From NCBI GenBank assembly GCA_035650655.1, contig DASRHG010000044.1:1-26422 (forward strand): DNA of 26,422 nucleotides, in the 5' to 3' direction. The stretch's first letter is position 1. Each line of letters starts with the position of its first letter. The notes below the pieces were generated by a model that was not told the DNA's origin, ran no database searches, and saw only the letters and a program-made list of their open reading frames with translations. A program made the translations under genes and the position numbers. Of this stretch, positions 16,381-24,787 are shown piece by piece. The DNA is from DASRHG01 sp035650655 (lineage in GTDB: Bacteria; Desulfobacterota; Binatia; DP-6).

Positions 16381-16535
16381 ATGATGCGCGGCGTGGACCT
16401 CTCCGCACGACGGAGCCCTGCCGCGTCCGACGACCTTCCCGGTCCCGATCGGTGTCCGGTGCGCAATCCCCTGGGTGGCGGAGGCATGGTGCGAGCCGGG
16501 CCGCGAAGCGATTTCTAGCGAGAGGAGCCCAGCCA

Positions 16536-18467
16536 ATGGATAGGCCCTCCTTCGAGCAGCTGATCAAAGAGGACCGTGCCGCGCGCGAATCGAAGCTCTG
16601 GCACGGGACCTTTCTCGAATACCTCGATCTCGTCCGCGAAGACCCCAGCTTCCCCAAGCTCTCCCATGCCCGGCTGTTCGACATCATCATGCGGCCGGGC
16701 ACGGTCGACATCCACGAGTCGGACGATCCCCGCGTCAAGCGCCTGTACAAGGACGAGTCGCTCAAGGTCTACAACTTCTTCCGCGACGAGTTCTTCGGGA
16801 TCGAGAAGACCGTCGCGCAGATCGTCCGCTACTTCCACTCGGCGTCGCTGAAGGGCGAGGAGAGCCGGCAGGTGCTCTACCTGATGGGCCCCGTCGGCTC
16901 GGGCAAGAGCTCCCTCGTCGAGAAGCTCCAGCGGGGCCTCGAGGCGTCCGAGCCGTTCTACGCCATCGAAGGCTGCCCGATGGCCGAGGAGCCGCTCCAC
17001 CTGATCCCTCGCCATCTCCGCAAGGAGTTCGAGAAGATGCTCGGCGTGCACATCGAGGGCGACCTCTGCCCCGTGTGCCGCTTCCGGCTGAAGGAGGAGT
17101 TCGGCGGCCGCTACGAGGAGGTGCCGATCGCAACGTGCTTCTTCTCGAAGCGGAACCGGGTCGGCATCGGGGTCGTGCCGCCGGTCGACCCGAACAACCA
17201 GGACACCTCGGTCCTCATCGGCAGCGAGGACATCTCGAAGCTCGACATGTACAGCGAGGGCGACCCGCGCGTGCTCGACCTCAACGGCGCGCTCAACGTC
17301 GCCAACCGCGGCATGTGCGAGTTCATCGAGGTGTTCAAGAACGAGACCGAGTACCTCCACGCGATGATCACCGCGACGCAGGAGAAGGTCATCCCCGCGC
17401 CCGGGCGGCACGGGATGGTTTACGTCGACACGGTGATCGTCGCGCACTCGAACGAGGCGGAGTGGCAGAAGTTCAAGGCCGACCACACGAACGAGGCGAT
17501 CCTCGACCGCATCGTCGTCGTCAAGGTGCCCTACAACCTCCGCCTCTCCGAGGAGGTGAAGATCTACCAGAAGATCATCCGCCACTCGGACTTCCGCGCC
17601 CACGTCGCGCCGCACACGCTCGAGGTCGCGTCGATGTTCGCGATCCTGTCCCGCCTCGAGCCGAGCGGGAAGTGCGACCTCATGACGAAGCTCAAGCTCT
17701 ACAACGGCGAGGAGGTCGTCGAGAAGGGCAAGACGAAGAAGCTCGACGTGCAGGAGCTCCGCGAGGACGCGAAGCGCGAGGGGATGAACGGCATCTCGAC
17801 GCGCTTCATCATGAAGGCGCTCGACAACGCGCTCTCGGACAACGTCGAGGGCAACTGCATCAACCCGATCAACGTCCGCGAGGCGTTGATCAACATGGTG
17901 AAGGAGGGCGACCTGCCCGACGACACCCGCAAGCTGTACCTCGAGTTCCTCCAGGACGTGCTCCACAAGGAGTACCTGGAGATGCTCGAGAAGGAGATTA
18001 CGAAGGCGTTCGTCTACTCGTACCAGGAGCAGGCGGAGGCGCTCTTCCAGAACTACCTCGACCATGCCGAGGCCTTCGTCAACAAGACGAGGGTGAAGGA
18101 CCGGAACACGAAGGAAGAGCTCCAGCCCGACGAGGGATTCCTCAAGTCGATCGAGGAGCAGATCGCGATCATCGGGTCGGCGGCCGAAGGCTTCCGCCAG
18201 GAGGTGATCGCCTACCTCTGGGCCGCGAGCCGCCGCGGCGACCGCGTCTCCTATCGCTCCTACGAGCCCTTGAAGGAGGCGATCGAGAAGAAGCTGATGA
18301 CGTCGGTGCGCGACATCAGCCGCATCATCACGAAGGCGCGCACGCGGGACGAGGAGCAGACGTCGAAGTACAACGCGATGGTGAAGAACCTCCTCGACTC
18401 CGGCTACTGCGAGAGCTGCGTCGACGTGGTCCTCAAGTACGCCGCCAACAACCTCTGGAAGGACTGA
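16536..18467 (+). CDS. prkA: PrkA family AAA+ serine protein kinase (YeaG-like)
   Basis: 643 residues from ATG at 16536, with AGAGGAG 8 nt upstream. The N-terminal PrkA AAA domain has Walker A GPVGSGKSS (118-126). A Cys pair, GDLCPVCRFRLKEEFGG, sits in the ATPase region and may bind metal. Later signatures are RGMCEFIEVFKNETEYLHAM, VYVDTVIVAHSNEAEWQKF and the C-terminal kinase-like part with NGISTRFIMKALDNALSDN and YWAxxxR-type helices. PrkA proteins act in the cytoplasm in starvation and sporulation responses; kinase activity is reported for YeaG, and protease-like activity for a Bacillus member. First gene of prkA-yeaH-spoVR. The leader carries both sigma-70 and sigma-54 type promoters. Confidence 0.95.
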   Translation: MDRPSFEQLIKEDRAARESKLWHGTFLEYLDLVREDPSFPKLSHARLFDIIMRPGTVDIHESDDPRVKRLYKDESLKVYNFFRDEFFGIEKTVAQIVRYFHSASLKGEESRQVLYLMGPVGSGKSSLVEKLQRGLEASEPFYAIEGCPMAEEPLHLIPRHLRKEFEKMLGVHIEGDLCPVCRFRLKEEFGGRYEEVPIATCFFSKRNRVGIGVVPPVDPNNQDTSVLIGSEDISKLDMYSEGDPRVLDLNGALNVANRGMCEFIEVFKNETEYLHAMITATQEKVIPAPGRHGMVYVDTVIVAHSNEAEWQKFKADHTNEAILDRIVVVKVPYNLRLSEEVKIYQKIIRHSDFRAHVAPHTLEVASMFAILSRLEPSGKCDLMTKLKLYNGEEVVEKGKTKKLDVQELREDAKREGMNGISTRFIMKALDNALSDNVEGNCINPINVREALINMVKEGDLPDDTRKLYLEFLQDVLHKEYLEMLEKEITKAFVYSYQEQAEALFQNYLDHAEAFVNKTRVKDRNTKEELQPDEGFLKSIEEQIAIIGSAAEGFRQEVIAYLWAASRRGDRVSYRSYEPLKEAIEKKLMTSVRDISRIITKARTRDEEQTSKYNAMVKNLLDSGYCESCVDVVLKYAANNLWKD

Positions 18468-18469
18468 CC

Positions 18470-18498
18470 GGCGGGCCGGGCCCGCCCGCCCCCCCCCG
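18470..18498 (+). repeat. GC hairpin and C9 tract between prkA and yeaH
   Basis: GGCGGGC (18470-18476) and GCCCGCC (18480-18486) form a perfect 7-bp hairpin with a 3-nt loop just after the prkA stop. A run of nine C (18489-18497) follows, ending 2 bp before the yeaH ATG. There is no Shine-Dalgarno sequence in the gap. Confidence 0.6.
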
Positions 18499-18499
18499 C

Positions 18500-19738
18500 A
18501 TGTCCCGGACCGTCGAATCGATCTTTCGTCCCTTCGCGTCGGACACCGAGCGGAGCGACCGCTCCGCCGGTGACCGCGCGCGGCACCGCACGAAGGTGCG
18601 CGAGTCCATGCGCGAGAACATCGCCGACATCATCGCGGAGGAGTCGATCATCGGGAAGGACCGCGAGAAGGTCATCAAGGTCCCGATCCGCGGCATCCGG
18701 GAGTACAAGTTCATCTACGGCGACAACACGCCGGGCGTCGGGCAGGGCAACGGCGAGTCGCAGAGCGGCCAGGTCATCGGGAAGGTGAAGCAGCTGGGCC
18801 GCGGCGGCGAGGACAGGGCGGGCGATCAGCCGGGAGCGGACTACTACGAGACGGACGTCACGCTCGAAGAGCTGATCGAGATCATGTTCGAGGACCTCGA
18901 GCTGCCGGACCTCGAGCGCAAGGCGCTGCGCCAGATCGAGTCGTTCCGCGTGGCGAAGCGAAAGGGCTACCGAACGGTCGGCATCCGCGTCCGGCTCGAC
19001 AAGCGGCGCACCGTGCGGGAGCGCGTCCGGCGGAAGCTCGCGAGCCAGAAGCATCGCGACGCGCTCGCGGCCGCGGCCGAGTACGAGGGCGACGACGAGG
19101 CCGCGGAGCCGAAGCGCTTCCCCTTCCACGAGGACGACCTCATCTATCGCCACATGATCACCGACGTGAAGAAGGAGTCGAACGCGGTGGTCATCTGCAT
19201 CATGGACACCTCCGGGTCCATGGACACGATGAAGAAGTACCTCGCGCGCAGCTTCTTCTTCCTCCTCTACCAGTTCATCTGCACGAAGTACCGCAACGTC
19301 GAGATCGTCTTCGTCGCGCACCACACCGAGGCGAACGAGGTGACCGAGGAGGAGTTCTTCCACAAGGGCGAGTCGGGCGGGACGTTCATCTCGTCCGGCT
19401 ACAACAAGGCGCTCGAGATCATCCACGCGCGCTACCACCCGTCGCTCTGGAACATCTACGCGTTCCACTGCTCCGACGGCGACAACTTCGACTCCGACAA
19501 CGCCGCCGCCCTCCGCACCGCGAAGGAGCTCTCCGACGTCTGCAACCTCTTCGGCTACGGCGAGATCAAGCCGCTCGGCTCGCGGTACTACGAGAGCTCG
19601 ATGCTGAACATCTTCCGCCGCCTCGACGCGGACAACTTCCAGACGGTGCTCATCGAGCGCAAAGAGGACATCTGGCCCTCGTTCAAGTCCTTCCTCGCCC
19701 GCGACCGCGGCGCCGAGCAGGCGTCGACGAGCACCTGA
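18500..19738 (+). CDS. YeaH/YhbH family protein (DUF444), von Willebrand A-like
   Basis: 412 residues from ATG at 18500. It has an N-terminal basic helical region, then REKVIKVPIRGIREYKFIYG and a Gly/Asp linker (GVGQGNGESQSG, GDQPGADYYE). A vWA-like domain follows with the MIDAS-type motif DTSGSM (from residue 236), FIAHHTEA-like VFVAHHTEANEV and KGESGGTFISSGYNKALEII. It resembles the Bacillus YhbH type (GDSQxG, GADYYE) more than the E. coli YeaH type. The family is the constant partner of PrkA; its action is unknown, and metal-dependent protein binding is inferred from the vWA motif. No ribosome binding site is visible; the upstream gap is a GC hairpin and C9 run, so translation may depend on coupling to prkA. 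Confidence 0.92.
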   Translation: MSRTVESIFRPFASDTERSDRSAGDRARHRTKVRESMRENIADIIAEESIIGKDREKVIKVPIRGIREYKFIYGDNTPGVGQGNGESQSGQVIGKVKQLGRGGEDRAGDQPGADYYETDVTLEELIEIMFEDLELPDLERKALRQIESFRVAKRKGYRTVGIRVRLDKRRTVRERVRRKLASQKHRDALAAAAEYEGDDEAAEPKRFPFHEDDLIYRHMITDVKKESNAVVICIMDTSGSMDTMKKYLARSFFFLLYQFICTKYRNVEIVFVAHHTEANEVTEEEFFHKGESGGTFISSGYNKALEIIHARYHPSLWNIYAFHCSDGDNFDSDNAAALRTAKELSDVCNLFGYGEIKPLGSRYYESSMLNIFRRLDADNFQTVLIERKEDIWPSFKSFLARDRGAEQASTST

Positions 19739-19743
19739 GCCCC

Positions 19744-21168
19744 GTGTCCTGGACGCTGAAGGACCTCGAGTACTGGGACGCTCGCATCCGGGAGAAGGTC
19801 GAGGAGTTCGGGCTCGACTGCTTCCCGCAGGAGTTCGAGATCTGCGACCACGCGCAGATGCTCGGGTACATGGCGTACTCGGGCATGCCCTCCCACTACC
19901 CGCACTGGTCCTACGGCAAGGCGTACGAGAAGCTGAAGACGCTCTACGACTACGGCGTCTCCGGGCTCCCCTACGAGATGGTGATCAACGCCAACCCGTC
20001 GATCGCCTACCTCATGCGCGACAACTCGCTCTGCCTCCAGATCCTCACGATCGCGCACGTCTACGGGCACAACGACTTCTTCAAGAACAACTTCACCTTC
20101 CGGACGACCCGTCCCGAGTTCACCGTCGGCACGTTCAAGGCCCACGCCGACCGCGTCCGCCACTACGTCGAATCGCCGGCGATCGGCCTCGAGAAGGTCG
20201 AGGCGTTCCTCGACGCGGCGCACGCGCTCTCGCTTCAGTGCCGCCGGAACCTCGCCGTCCGCAAGCTCTCCGAGGAGGACGAGCGGCAGCGGCTCCTCGC
20301 GCTCGCGGAGCCGCAGCACGATCCGTTCCAGCGGATCCACCGCCGCCCGGAGACGACGGAGCCCGATCTCCGCCGCGTCCCGCCGACCCCCGACGAGGAC
20401 ATCCTCCCCTTCATCCGCGACCACAACCCGTTCCTCGCGGAGTGGGAGCGGGACCTGCTCACGATCGTCCACGACGAGGCCCAGTACTTCATCCCGCAGA
20501 TCGAAACGAAGATCATGAACGAGGGCTGGGCGTCGTACTTCCACAAGCGGATCATGGACGCGCTCGAGCTCCCGCAGGACCTCCACCTCGAGTTCCTCGT
20601 CCGACACACCCAGGTGCTTCGCCCGATGCCCGGCGGCTTGAACCCGTACCACCTCGGCTACAAGGTCTGGGAGGACATCGAGCGCCGCGGCGACGACCCG
20701 ACGCCGGAGGAGCGCGAAGACCTGCCGCCCGGCACGACGGGCCGCGACCTCGTCTTCCAGACGCGCCAGGTGGACCGCGACACGTCGTTCCTCCGCCGCT
20801 GGCTCCACGAGTCCCTCATGCGCGACCTCGATCTCTTCCGGTACGAGGCCAAGGGGGAGGACCTGGTCGTGAGCGACGTGTCCGACCGGGACGGCTGGCG
20901 GCAGGTGAAGGAGACGCTCGTGAAGAGCGTCGGCATGGGCTCCGTTCCGTCCATCCGCGTCGAGGACGCCGACCACAACCACAACCGCACGCTGCTCCTC
21001 GTCCACAACCACGACGGCCGCGACCTCCAGCTCGAGTACGCCGAGAAGACGCTCGGCTACGTGCAGCGGCTGTGGGGACACGACGTCGTCCTCGAGTCGG
21101 TCGTGAACGGCAAGCGGACGCTCCTCACCTACGGGGAGCGCGGGTTCTCGGCGAAGGCCGCGAAATAG
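19744..21168 (+). CDS. spoVR: SpoVR family protein
   Basis: 474 residues from GTG at 19744, 5 bp after the yeaH stop. The start is typical: WTLKDLEYWDARIREKVEEF, then DCFPQEFEICDHAQMLGYMA and GMPSHYPHWSYGKAYEK. The core has QILTIAHVYGHNDFFKNNFT and YFIPQIETKIMNEGWASYFH, with conserved His and Glu residues that suggest a metal site (inference). SpoVR is needed for spore cortex formation in Bacillus, but the family is widespread in non-sporulating Proteobacteria, where it accompanies PrkA and YeaH/YhbH in stationary-phase operons. Nothing here points to sporulation. It is the last gene of the operon; the next gene converges with a 19-bp gap. Confidence 0.95.
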   Translation: MSWTLKDLEYWDARIREKVEEFGLDCFPQEFEICDHAQMLGYMAYSGMPSHYPHWSYGKAYEKLKTLYDYGVSGLPYEMVINANPSIAYLMRDNSLCLQILTIAHVYGHNDFFKNNFTFRTTRPEFTVGTFKAHADRVRHYVESPAIGLEKVEAFLDAAHALSLQCRRNLAVRKLSEEDERQRLLALAEPQHDPFQRIHRRPETTEPDLRRVPPTPDEDILPFIRDHNPFLAEWERDLLTIVHDEAQYFIPQIETKIMNEGWASYFHKRIMDALELPQDLHLEFLVRHTQVLRPMPGGLNPYHLGYKVWEDIERRGDDPTPEEREDLPPGTTGRDLVFQTRQVDRDTSFLRRWLHESLMRDLDLFRYEAKGEDLVVSDVSDRDGWRQVKETLVKSVGMGSVPSIRVEDADHNHNRTLLLVHNHDGRDLQLEYAEKTLGYVQRLWGHDVVLESVVNGKRTLLTYGERGFSAKAAK

Positions 21169-21187
21169 GGGACGCCCGCGCCCACCG

Positions 21188-21667
21188 CTACGCGTCGAGC
21201 GCGCGGAGCGCGGCGTAGAAGCCGAGGACGCCGCAGCCCACCCGGACGAGGTGCCAGGGACCCCACGCGGCAATGAGCCGCGCCGTCTCGGCCTCCGAGA
21301 GCGTCCCGGGACCCCAGAGCGCCTCGTTGATCGGCTCGTTCACCGTCGCCGTCACGACGACGACGCCGAGCACCGCAGCGCCGGCGAGCCAGAGCCAGCC
21401 GCGGCGCTTGGGCTCCGCGCGCCGGGCGAGCGCGGCGACGACGAGGGTCGCGAGCGCCGCGCCGCCGCCGAGGGGAAACATGAGCCGCCCGATCCGCGGC
21501 GCGTGCATGCGAAACCACGCGCGCAGCTCCGCGGGCGGGAGCGTGGTCCAGTAGGGCACGAGCGCGACGGCGATCGCGAGCATCGCGCCCGCGAGGAGCC
21601 CGAGCAGGAACGTCGCGAGCCGCTCCGCGATCCGCGTGGCCCCTCCGCGGCCCTCGGCGCCGCTCAT
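21188..21667 (-). CDS. DUF1772 (anthrone oxygenase-like) membrane protein
   Basis: 159 residues from ATG at 21667; the frame is open to 21757 but upstream residues are Ala/Arg-rich noise. There is no clear ribosome binding site. Four hydrophobic segments are seen: about residues 15-38, 66-85, 92-108 and 137-155. The motif VTATVNEPINEALW followed by ARLIAAWGPWHLVRV matches DUF1772, where N-x-P-x-N and a W-x-x-x-H/N stretch are conserved. Some fungal relatives are anthrone oxygenases, but in bacteria the function is unknown. It converges with spoVR and is divergent from the FmdB gene. Confidence 0.8.
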   Translation of the reverse strand: MSGAEGRGGATRIAERLATFLLGLLAGAMLAIAVALVPYWTTLPPAELRAWFRMHAPRIGRLMFPLGGGAALATLVVAALARRAEPKRRGWLWLAGAAVLGVVVVTATVNEPINEALWGPGTLSEAETARLIAAWGPWHLVRVGCGVLGFYAALRALDA

Positions 21668-21821
21668 GCCCGCGGCGCGCGCGCCGCTGGGAGCGGCCGA
21701 ACGAGCCCCGGGCCGCGCATTGCCGCGCCCATACCCCGCGGCCCGAGCCGCCGTCAACCGCCGCCCGGCCCGGGTCGCGGCGCCGGCGGGCCCCGGGTGG
21801 CCCGGCGCGCGCCGTCCGCGC

Positions 21822-21827
21822 TATAAT
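21822..21827 (+). promoter_or_regulatory. Consensus -10 box just before the fmdB-type gene
   Basis: TATAAT, a perfect -10 and rare at this GC content, ends 12 nt before the ATG at 21840. No -35 is recognisable 16-18 bp upstream. Transcription should start about 6 nt before ATG, leaving almost no leader. It is the likely promoter for the chain fmdB-type gene, kinase, regulator and thiE. Confidence 0.5.
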
Positions 21828-21839
21828 CGGGGCGTCCAC

Positions 21840-22205
21840 ATGCCGATCTACGAGTACCGCTGTGCGGACTGCCGCAAGAAGTCGACCGTCCTCACGCTGC
21901 GAATCACCGAGGCCGTCGACGCCGTGTGCGAGCACTGCGGCGGGCGGAACATGACGCGCCTCATGTCGCGGTTCGCGACGCCGCGCTCCGAGGAGAGCCG
22001 GCTCGACAGCCTCGCCGACCCGGACAAGCTCGCCGGCCTCGACGAGAACGACCCGAAGAGCATGGCCCGCTGGATGCGCGAGATGGGGAAGGAGCTCGGC
22101 GAGGACGCGGGCGACGACTTCGAGCAGATGGTCGACGAGATGGAGGCGGGCGGGGCCGACGACGACGGCGGCGACGACCTCGGCTCCGGCGGAGACGACC
22201 TCTAG
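21840..22205 (+). CDS. FmdB-type zinc ribbon protein
   Basis: 121 residues from ATG at 21840. The N-terminus MPIYEYRCADCRKKSTVLTL and the following CEHCGG form a CxxC...CxxC zinc ribbon, the FmdB/CxxC_CXXC_SSSS family signature. Downstream come RLMSRFATPRSEESRLDSLA and a helical DKLAGLDENDPKSMARWMRE. The tail is Asp/Gly rich and acidic (ADDDGGDDLGSGGDDL) and probably disordered. It is cytoplasmic; the function is unknown, and the founding member was proposed as a regulator of amidase/formamidase genes. There is no Shine-Dalgarno sequence. It is followed after 7 bp by the NtrB-like kinase, so it is the first gene of that operon. Confidence 0.88.
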   Translation: MPIYEYRCADCRKKSTVLTLRITEAVDAVCEHCGGRNMTRLMSRFATPRSEESRLDSLADPDKLAGLDENDPKSMARWMREMGKELGEDAGDDFEQMVDEMEAGGADDDGGDDLGSGGDDL

Positions 22206-22212
22206 GTTCACC

Positions 22213-23358
22213 TTGGCCGCGCGCGCGAAACCGCGGCGAGTCGCGCCGGCGCCGGCCCCCGCGGCGCGCCCGCCCTGGGTGGACGTGCTCGCGAGCCTCG
22301 ACGACGCCGTCATCGTGCTCGACCAGGCCGGCAACGTCGTCGACGTCAACCCCGCCGCGGAGCAGCTGACGGGCGTCTCGGCGCCCCACGTGCTCCCGAG
22401 CCCGCTCGCGACGCTCTTCGGCGCGCACCCCGCGAACGCGTGGCTCGGCGAGCTCGCGCGGGGCGTGCTCCGAGAGCGGGTCGCGCGCCGGCGGAGCGAG
22501 GGGGCGCTCGCGAGCCGCACCGGCGAGCTGCCCGTGAGCGCCGCGTGCGCGCCGGTCTTCGACCGTGACGGCGGCGTGCGCGGCGCGGTGCTCGTCCTCC
22601 ACGACCTGAGCATGCAGCGGACGCTCGAGGCGACGACCCGGCGCGCCGACCGTCTCGCGGCGCTCGGCACGGTCGCGCTCGGGCTGGCGCACGAGATCAA
22701 GAACCCGCTCGGGGGCATCAAGGGCGCCGCCCAGCTCCTCCGCGGCGCCCTCACGGACCCAGACCTCGTCCGCTGCACGGAGGTGATCGTGCGCGAGGTC
22801 GAGCGGCTCGACGGGCTCGTCGAGCAGCTGCGCGAGCTCTCGGTGCCGCCCCGCCTGGAGCTCGAGCCGGTGAACATCCACCGGGTGCTGAACGACGTGC
22901 TCGCGCTCGAGCGCCAGTCGCCGGCGTGGGGGCACGTCGTGCTGCGGACCGTCTTCGACCCGAGCCTGCCGCCCGTCCTGGGGGACCGCGCGCAGCTCAC
23001 GCAGGTCTTCCTGAACCTCGTGAAGAACGCCCTCGAGGCGCTCGGCGGCGAGGGATCGCTCGTCGTCGCGACGCGGATCGAGAGCCGCTTCCACATCCGG
23101 CGCGGGACGGGGCGCGGGCGCTTCCTCTCCGTCACCGTCGAGGACAGCGGTCCGGGCGTTCCCGAGGCGGACCAGGCGCAGCTCTTCTCGCCGTTCTTCA
23201 CGACGAAGCCGCAGGGGACCGGCCTCGGGCTCGCCCTCTGCCACCGCGTCGTCACGCAGCACGGCGGCACGATCGCCCACGAGCGGCCGCCGCGCGGCGG
23301 GGCGGCGTTCGTCGTCACCCTGCCCGTCTCCGAGGACGATGGCGACGACGGCCGATAG
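22213..23358 (+). CDS. NtrB-like sensor histidine kinase (PAS-HisKA-HATPase)
   Basis: 381 residues from TTG at 22213, 7 bp after the fmdB-type stop; no ATG occurs before residue 134, so TTG (or an internal GTG) must be used. There are no transmembrane segments, so it is a soluble kinase. A PAS domain (about 24-134) with DAVIVLDQAGNVVDVNPAAE comes first. HisKA has the phospho-acceptor His160 in GLAHEIKNPLGG, the NtrB/GlnL-type H-box. HATPase_c has the N-box FLNLVKNALEAL, DSGPGVPEADQ, FFTTKPQGTGLGLAL and GGAAFVVTLP. It overlaps the NtrC-like gene by 20 bp and is its obvious partner. Nitrogen sensing through PII is inferred from similarity only. Confidence 0.92.
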   Translation: MAARAKPRRVAPAPAPAARPPWVDVLASLDDAVIVLDQAGNVVDVNPAAEQLTGVSAPHVLPSPLATLFGAHPANAWLGELARGVLRERVARRRSEGALASRTGELPVSAACAPVFDRDGGVRGAVLVLHDLSMQRTLEATTRRADRLAALGTVALGLAHEIKNPLGGIKGAAQLLRGALTDPDLVRCTEVIVREVERLDGLVEQLRELSVPPRLELEPVNIHRVLNDVLALERQSPAWGHVVLRTVFDPSLPPVLGDRAQLTQVFLNLVKNALEALGGEGSLVVATRIESRFHIRRGTGRGRFLSVTVEDSGPGVPEADQAQLFSPFFTTKPQGTGLGLALCHRVVTQHGGTIAHERPPRGGAAFVVTLPVSEDDGDDGR

Positions 23359-24787
23359 GGCGCGCGGCACGATCCTCGTCGCCGACGACGAGGAGTCGAT
23401 CCGCTTCGTGCTCGAGCGGGCCTGCACGCAGAGCGGCCACACGGTCGTGAGCGTCGCGACCGGCACAGCGGCGCTCGAGGCGCTCCGGAGGCGGCCCTTC
23501 GACGTCGCGCTCGTCGACATCAAGATGCCCGACCTCTCGGGGCTCGACGTGCTCTCCCGCGCGCGCGCCGACGGCATCGACACGCTCTTCGTCATCGTCA
23601 CCGCGCAGAACACGATGGCGAACGCCATCGAGGCGACGAAGCGCGGCGCCTACGACTACCTGACGAAGCCGTTCGACCTCGACCAGGTGACCCACCTCGT
23701 GGACCGCGCGCTCGAGCTTCGGCGCCTGACGCACGAGCTCGAGCACCTCCGCGGCGCGCTCGCGCAGCGGCACGAGCTCGTGATCGGCGGCACGCCGGCG
23801 ATGCAGGAGGTCTACAAGGTGATCGGGCGCGTCGCGCCGACCGACGCGACCGTGCTCATCGAAGGCGAGACCGGCACCGGGAAGGAGCTCATCGCCAAGA
23901 CGCTCCACTACCACTCCGGCCGCCGCGGGCCCTTCGTCGCGATCAACTGCTCCGCGATTCCGAACGAGCTGCTCGAGAGCGAGCTCTTCGGCTACGAGCG
24001 CGGCGCGTTCACGGGCGCCGTCGAGCGGCGCGTCGGGAAGTTCGAGGCGGCAGCGGGCGGGACGCTCTTCCTCGACGAAATCGCCGACATGCCGCTCGCC
24101 CTCCAGGCGAAGGTGCTGCGCGTGCTCCAGGAGCGAGAGCTCACGCGGGTCGGCGGGCGCGAGCCGATCCGCACCGACGTCCGGATCGTCGCCGCGACGA
24201 ATCAGGACCTCGAGGCCGCGGTCCGCGCCGGGCGCTTCCGCGAGGACCTCTTCTTCCGCCTGAACGTCGTCCGCATCCCGGTGCCGCCGCTCCGGAACCG
24301 TCGCGGCGACATCCCGGAGCTCATCGCGTACTTCGTCGACAAGGTGAACCACGACCTCGGCACGTCGATCGTCGGCGTGAGCGACGAGGCGCGGGCGCTC
24401 CTCATGCGCCACTCCTGGCCCGGGAACGTGCGCGAGCTCGAGAACGCGATCCTGCGCGCCGCGGTCCTCGCCCGCGGGCGCACGCTCGTGCCCGAGGACT
24501 TCGCGCTGGCCGGGCAGCCGCGCGCGCAGGCGGCGGACGTGCTGCCGCTCGAGGAGGCGGTGCGGCGGCGGCTGACGGAGCTCCTCGCCGCGGACGCGAC
24601 GGCGGCCGCCGGCGACCTGCACGCGACGCTCATCAGCGCCGTCGAGCGGCCGCTCATCGAGCTCGTCCTCGAGCGGGCCGGCGGCAATCAGGTGCGGGCG
24701 GCCGAGATGCTCGGCATCAACCGGAACACGCTGCGGAAGAAGATCACCGACCTCGGCATCGAGCTCCGGCGCACGACGACGCGGTGA
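23339..24787 (+). CDS. NtrC-like sigma-54 activator response regulator
   Basis: 482 residues from ATG at 23339, inside the kinase gene. The receiver domain has Asp16/Asp17, phospho-acceptor Asp60 (ALVDIKMPD), Thr88 and Lys110 (YLTKPFD). The AAA+ domain has Walker A GETGTGKE (176-183), the sigma-54-contacting loop GAFTGA (222-227), Walker B LFLDEI (243-248) and sensor REDLFFRLNVVRIPVPPLR. The C-terminal Fis-type helix-turn-helix reads NQVRAAEMLGINRNTLRKKI. All parts needed to activate sigma-54 RNA polymerase are present. With the kinase it forms an NtrBC-like pair. A sigma-54 type promoter upstream of prkA, 7 kb away, is a candidate target. The stop overlaps the thiE start by 4 bp. Confidence 0.95.
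   Translation: MATTADRARGTILVADDEESIRFVLERACTQSGHTVVSVATGTAALEALRRRPFDVALVDIKMPDLSGLDVLSRARADGIDTLFVIVTAQNTMANAIEATKRGAYDYLTKPFDLDQVTHLVDRALELRRLTHELEHLRGALAQRHELVIGGTPAMQEVYKVIGRVAPTDATVLIEGETGTGKELIAKTLHYHSGRRGPFVAINCSAIPNELLESELFGYERGAFTGAVERRVGKFEAAAGGTLFLDEIADMPLALQAKVLRVLQERELTRVGGREPIRTDVRIVAATNQDLEAAVRAGRFREDLFFRLNVVRIPVPPLRNRRGDIPELIAYFVDKVNHDLGTSIVGVSDEARALLMRHSWPGNVRELENAILRAAVLARGRTLVPEDFALAGQPRAQAADVLPLEEAVRRRLTELLAADATAAAGDLHATLISAVERPLIELVLERAGGNQVRAAEMLGINRNTLRKKITDLGIELRRTTTR

Larger units (their letters stand above)
16083..16535. other. 450-bp non-coding regulatory region upstream of prkA
   Basis: No reading frame here looks like protein. From left to right it holds three copies of CGACGCGAC (16096, 16120, 16203), a hairpin (16122-16153), a sigma-70 type promoter (16218-16246) with an inverted repeat over it, a further imperfect repeat around GGTACC (16262-16280), a sigma-54 type promoter (16365-16380), and the prkA ribosome binding site AGAGGAG (16521-16527). 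Confidence 0.6.

Noticed and set aside
16145..16518. Short plus-strand frames in the prkA leader
   Set aside because: No ribosome binding site or protein-like composition, and the stretch is full of promoter elements.
17075..18499. N-terminal extension of the yeaH frame into prkA
   Set aside because: The extension is out-of-frame shadow of prkA; YeaH family similarity starts at the ATG at 18500.
19744..21168. Sporulation gene implying a spore-former
   Set aside because: SpoVR with PrkA and YeaH is common in non-sporulating Gram-negative bacteria, and no other sporulation gene is present.
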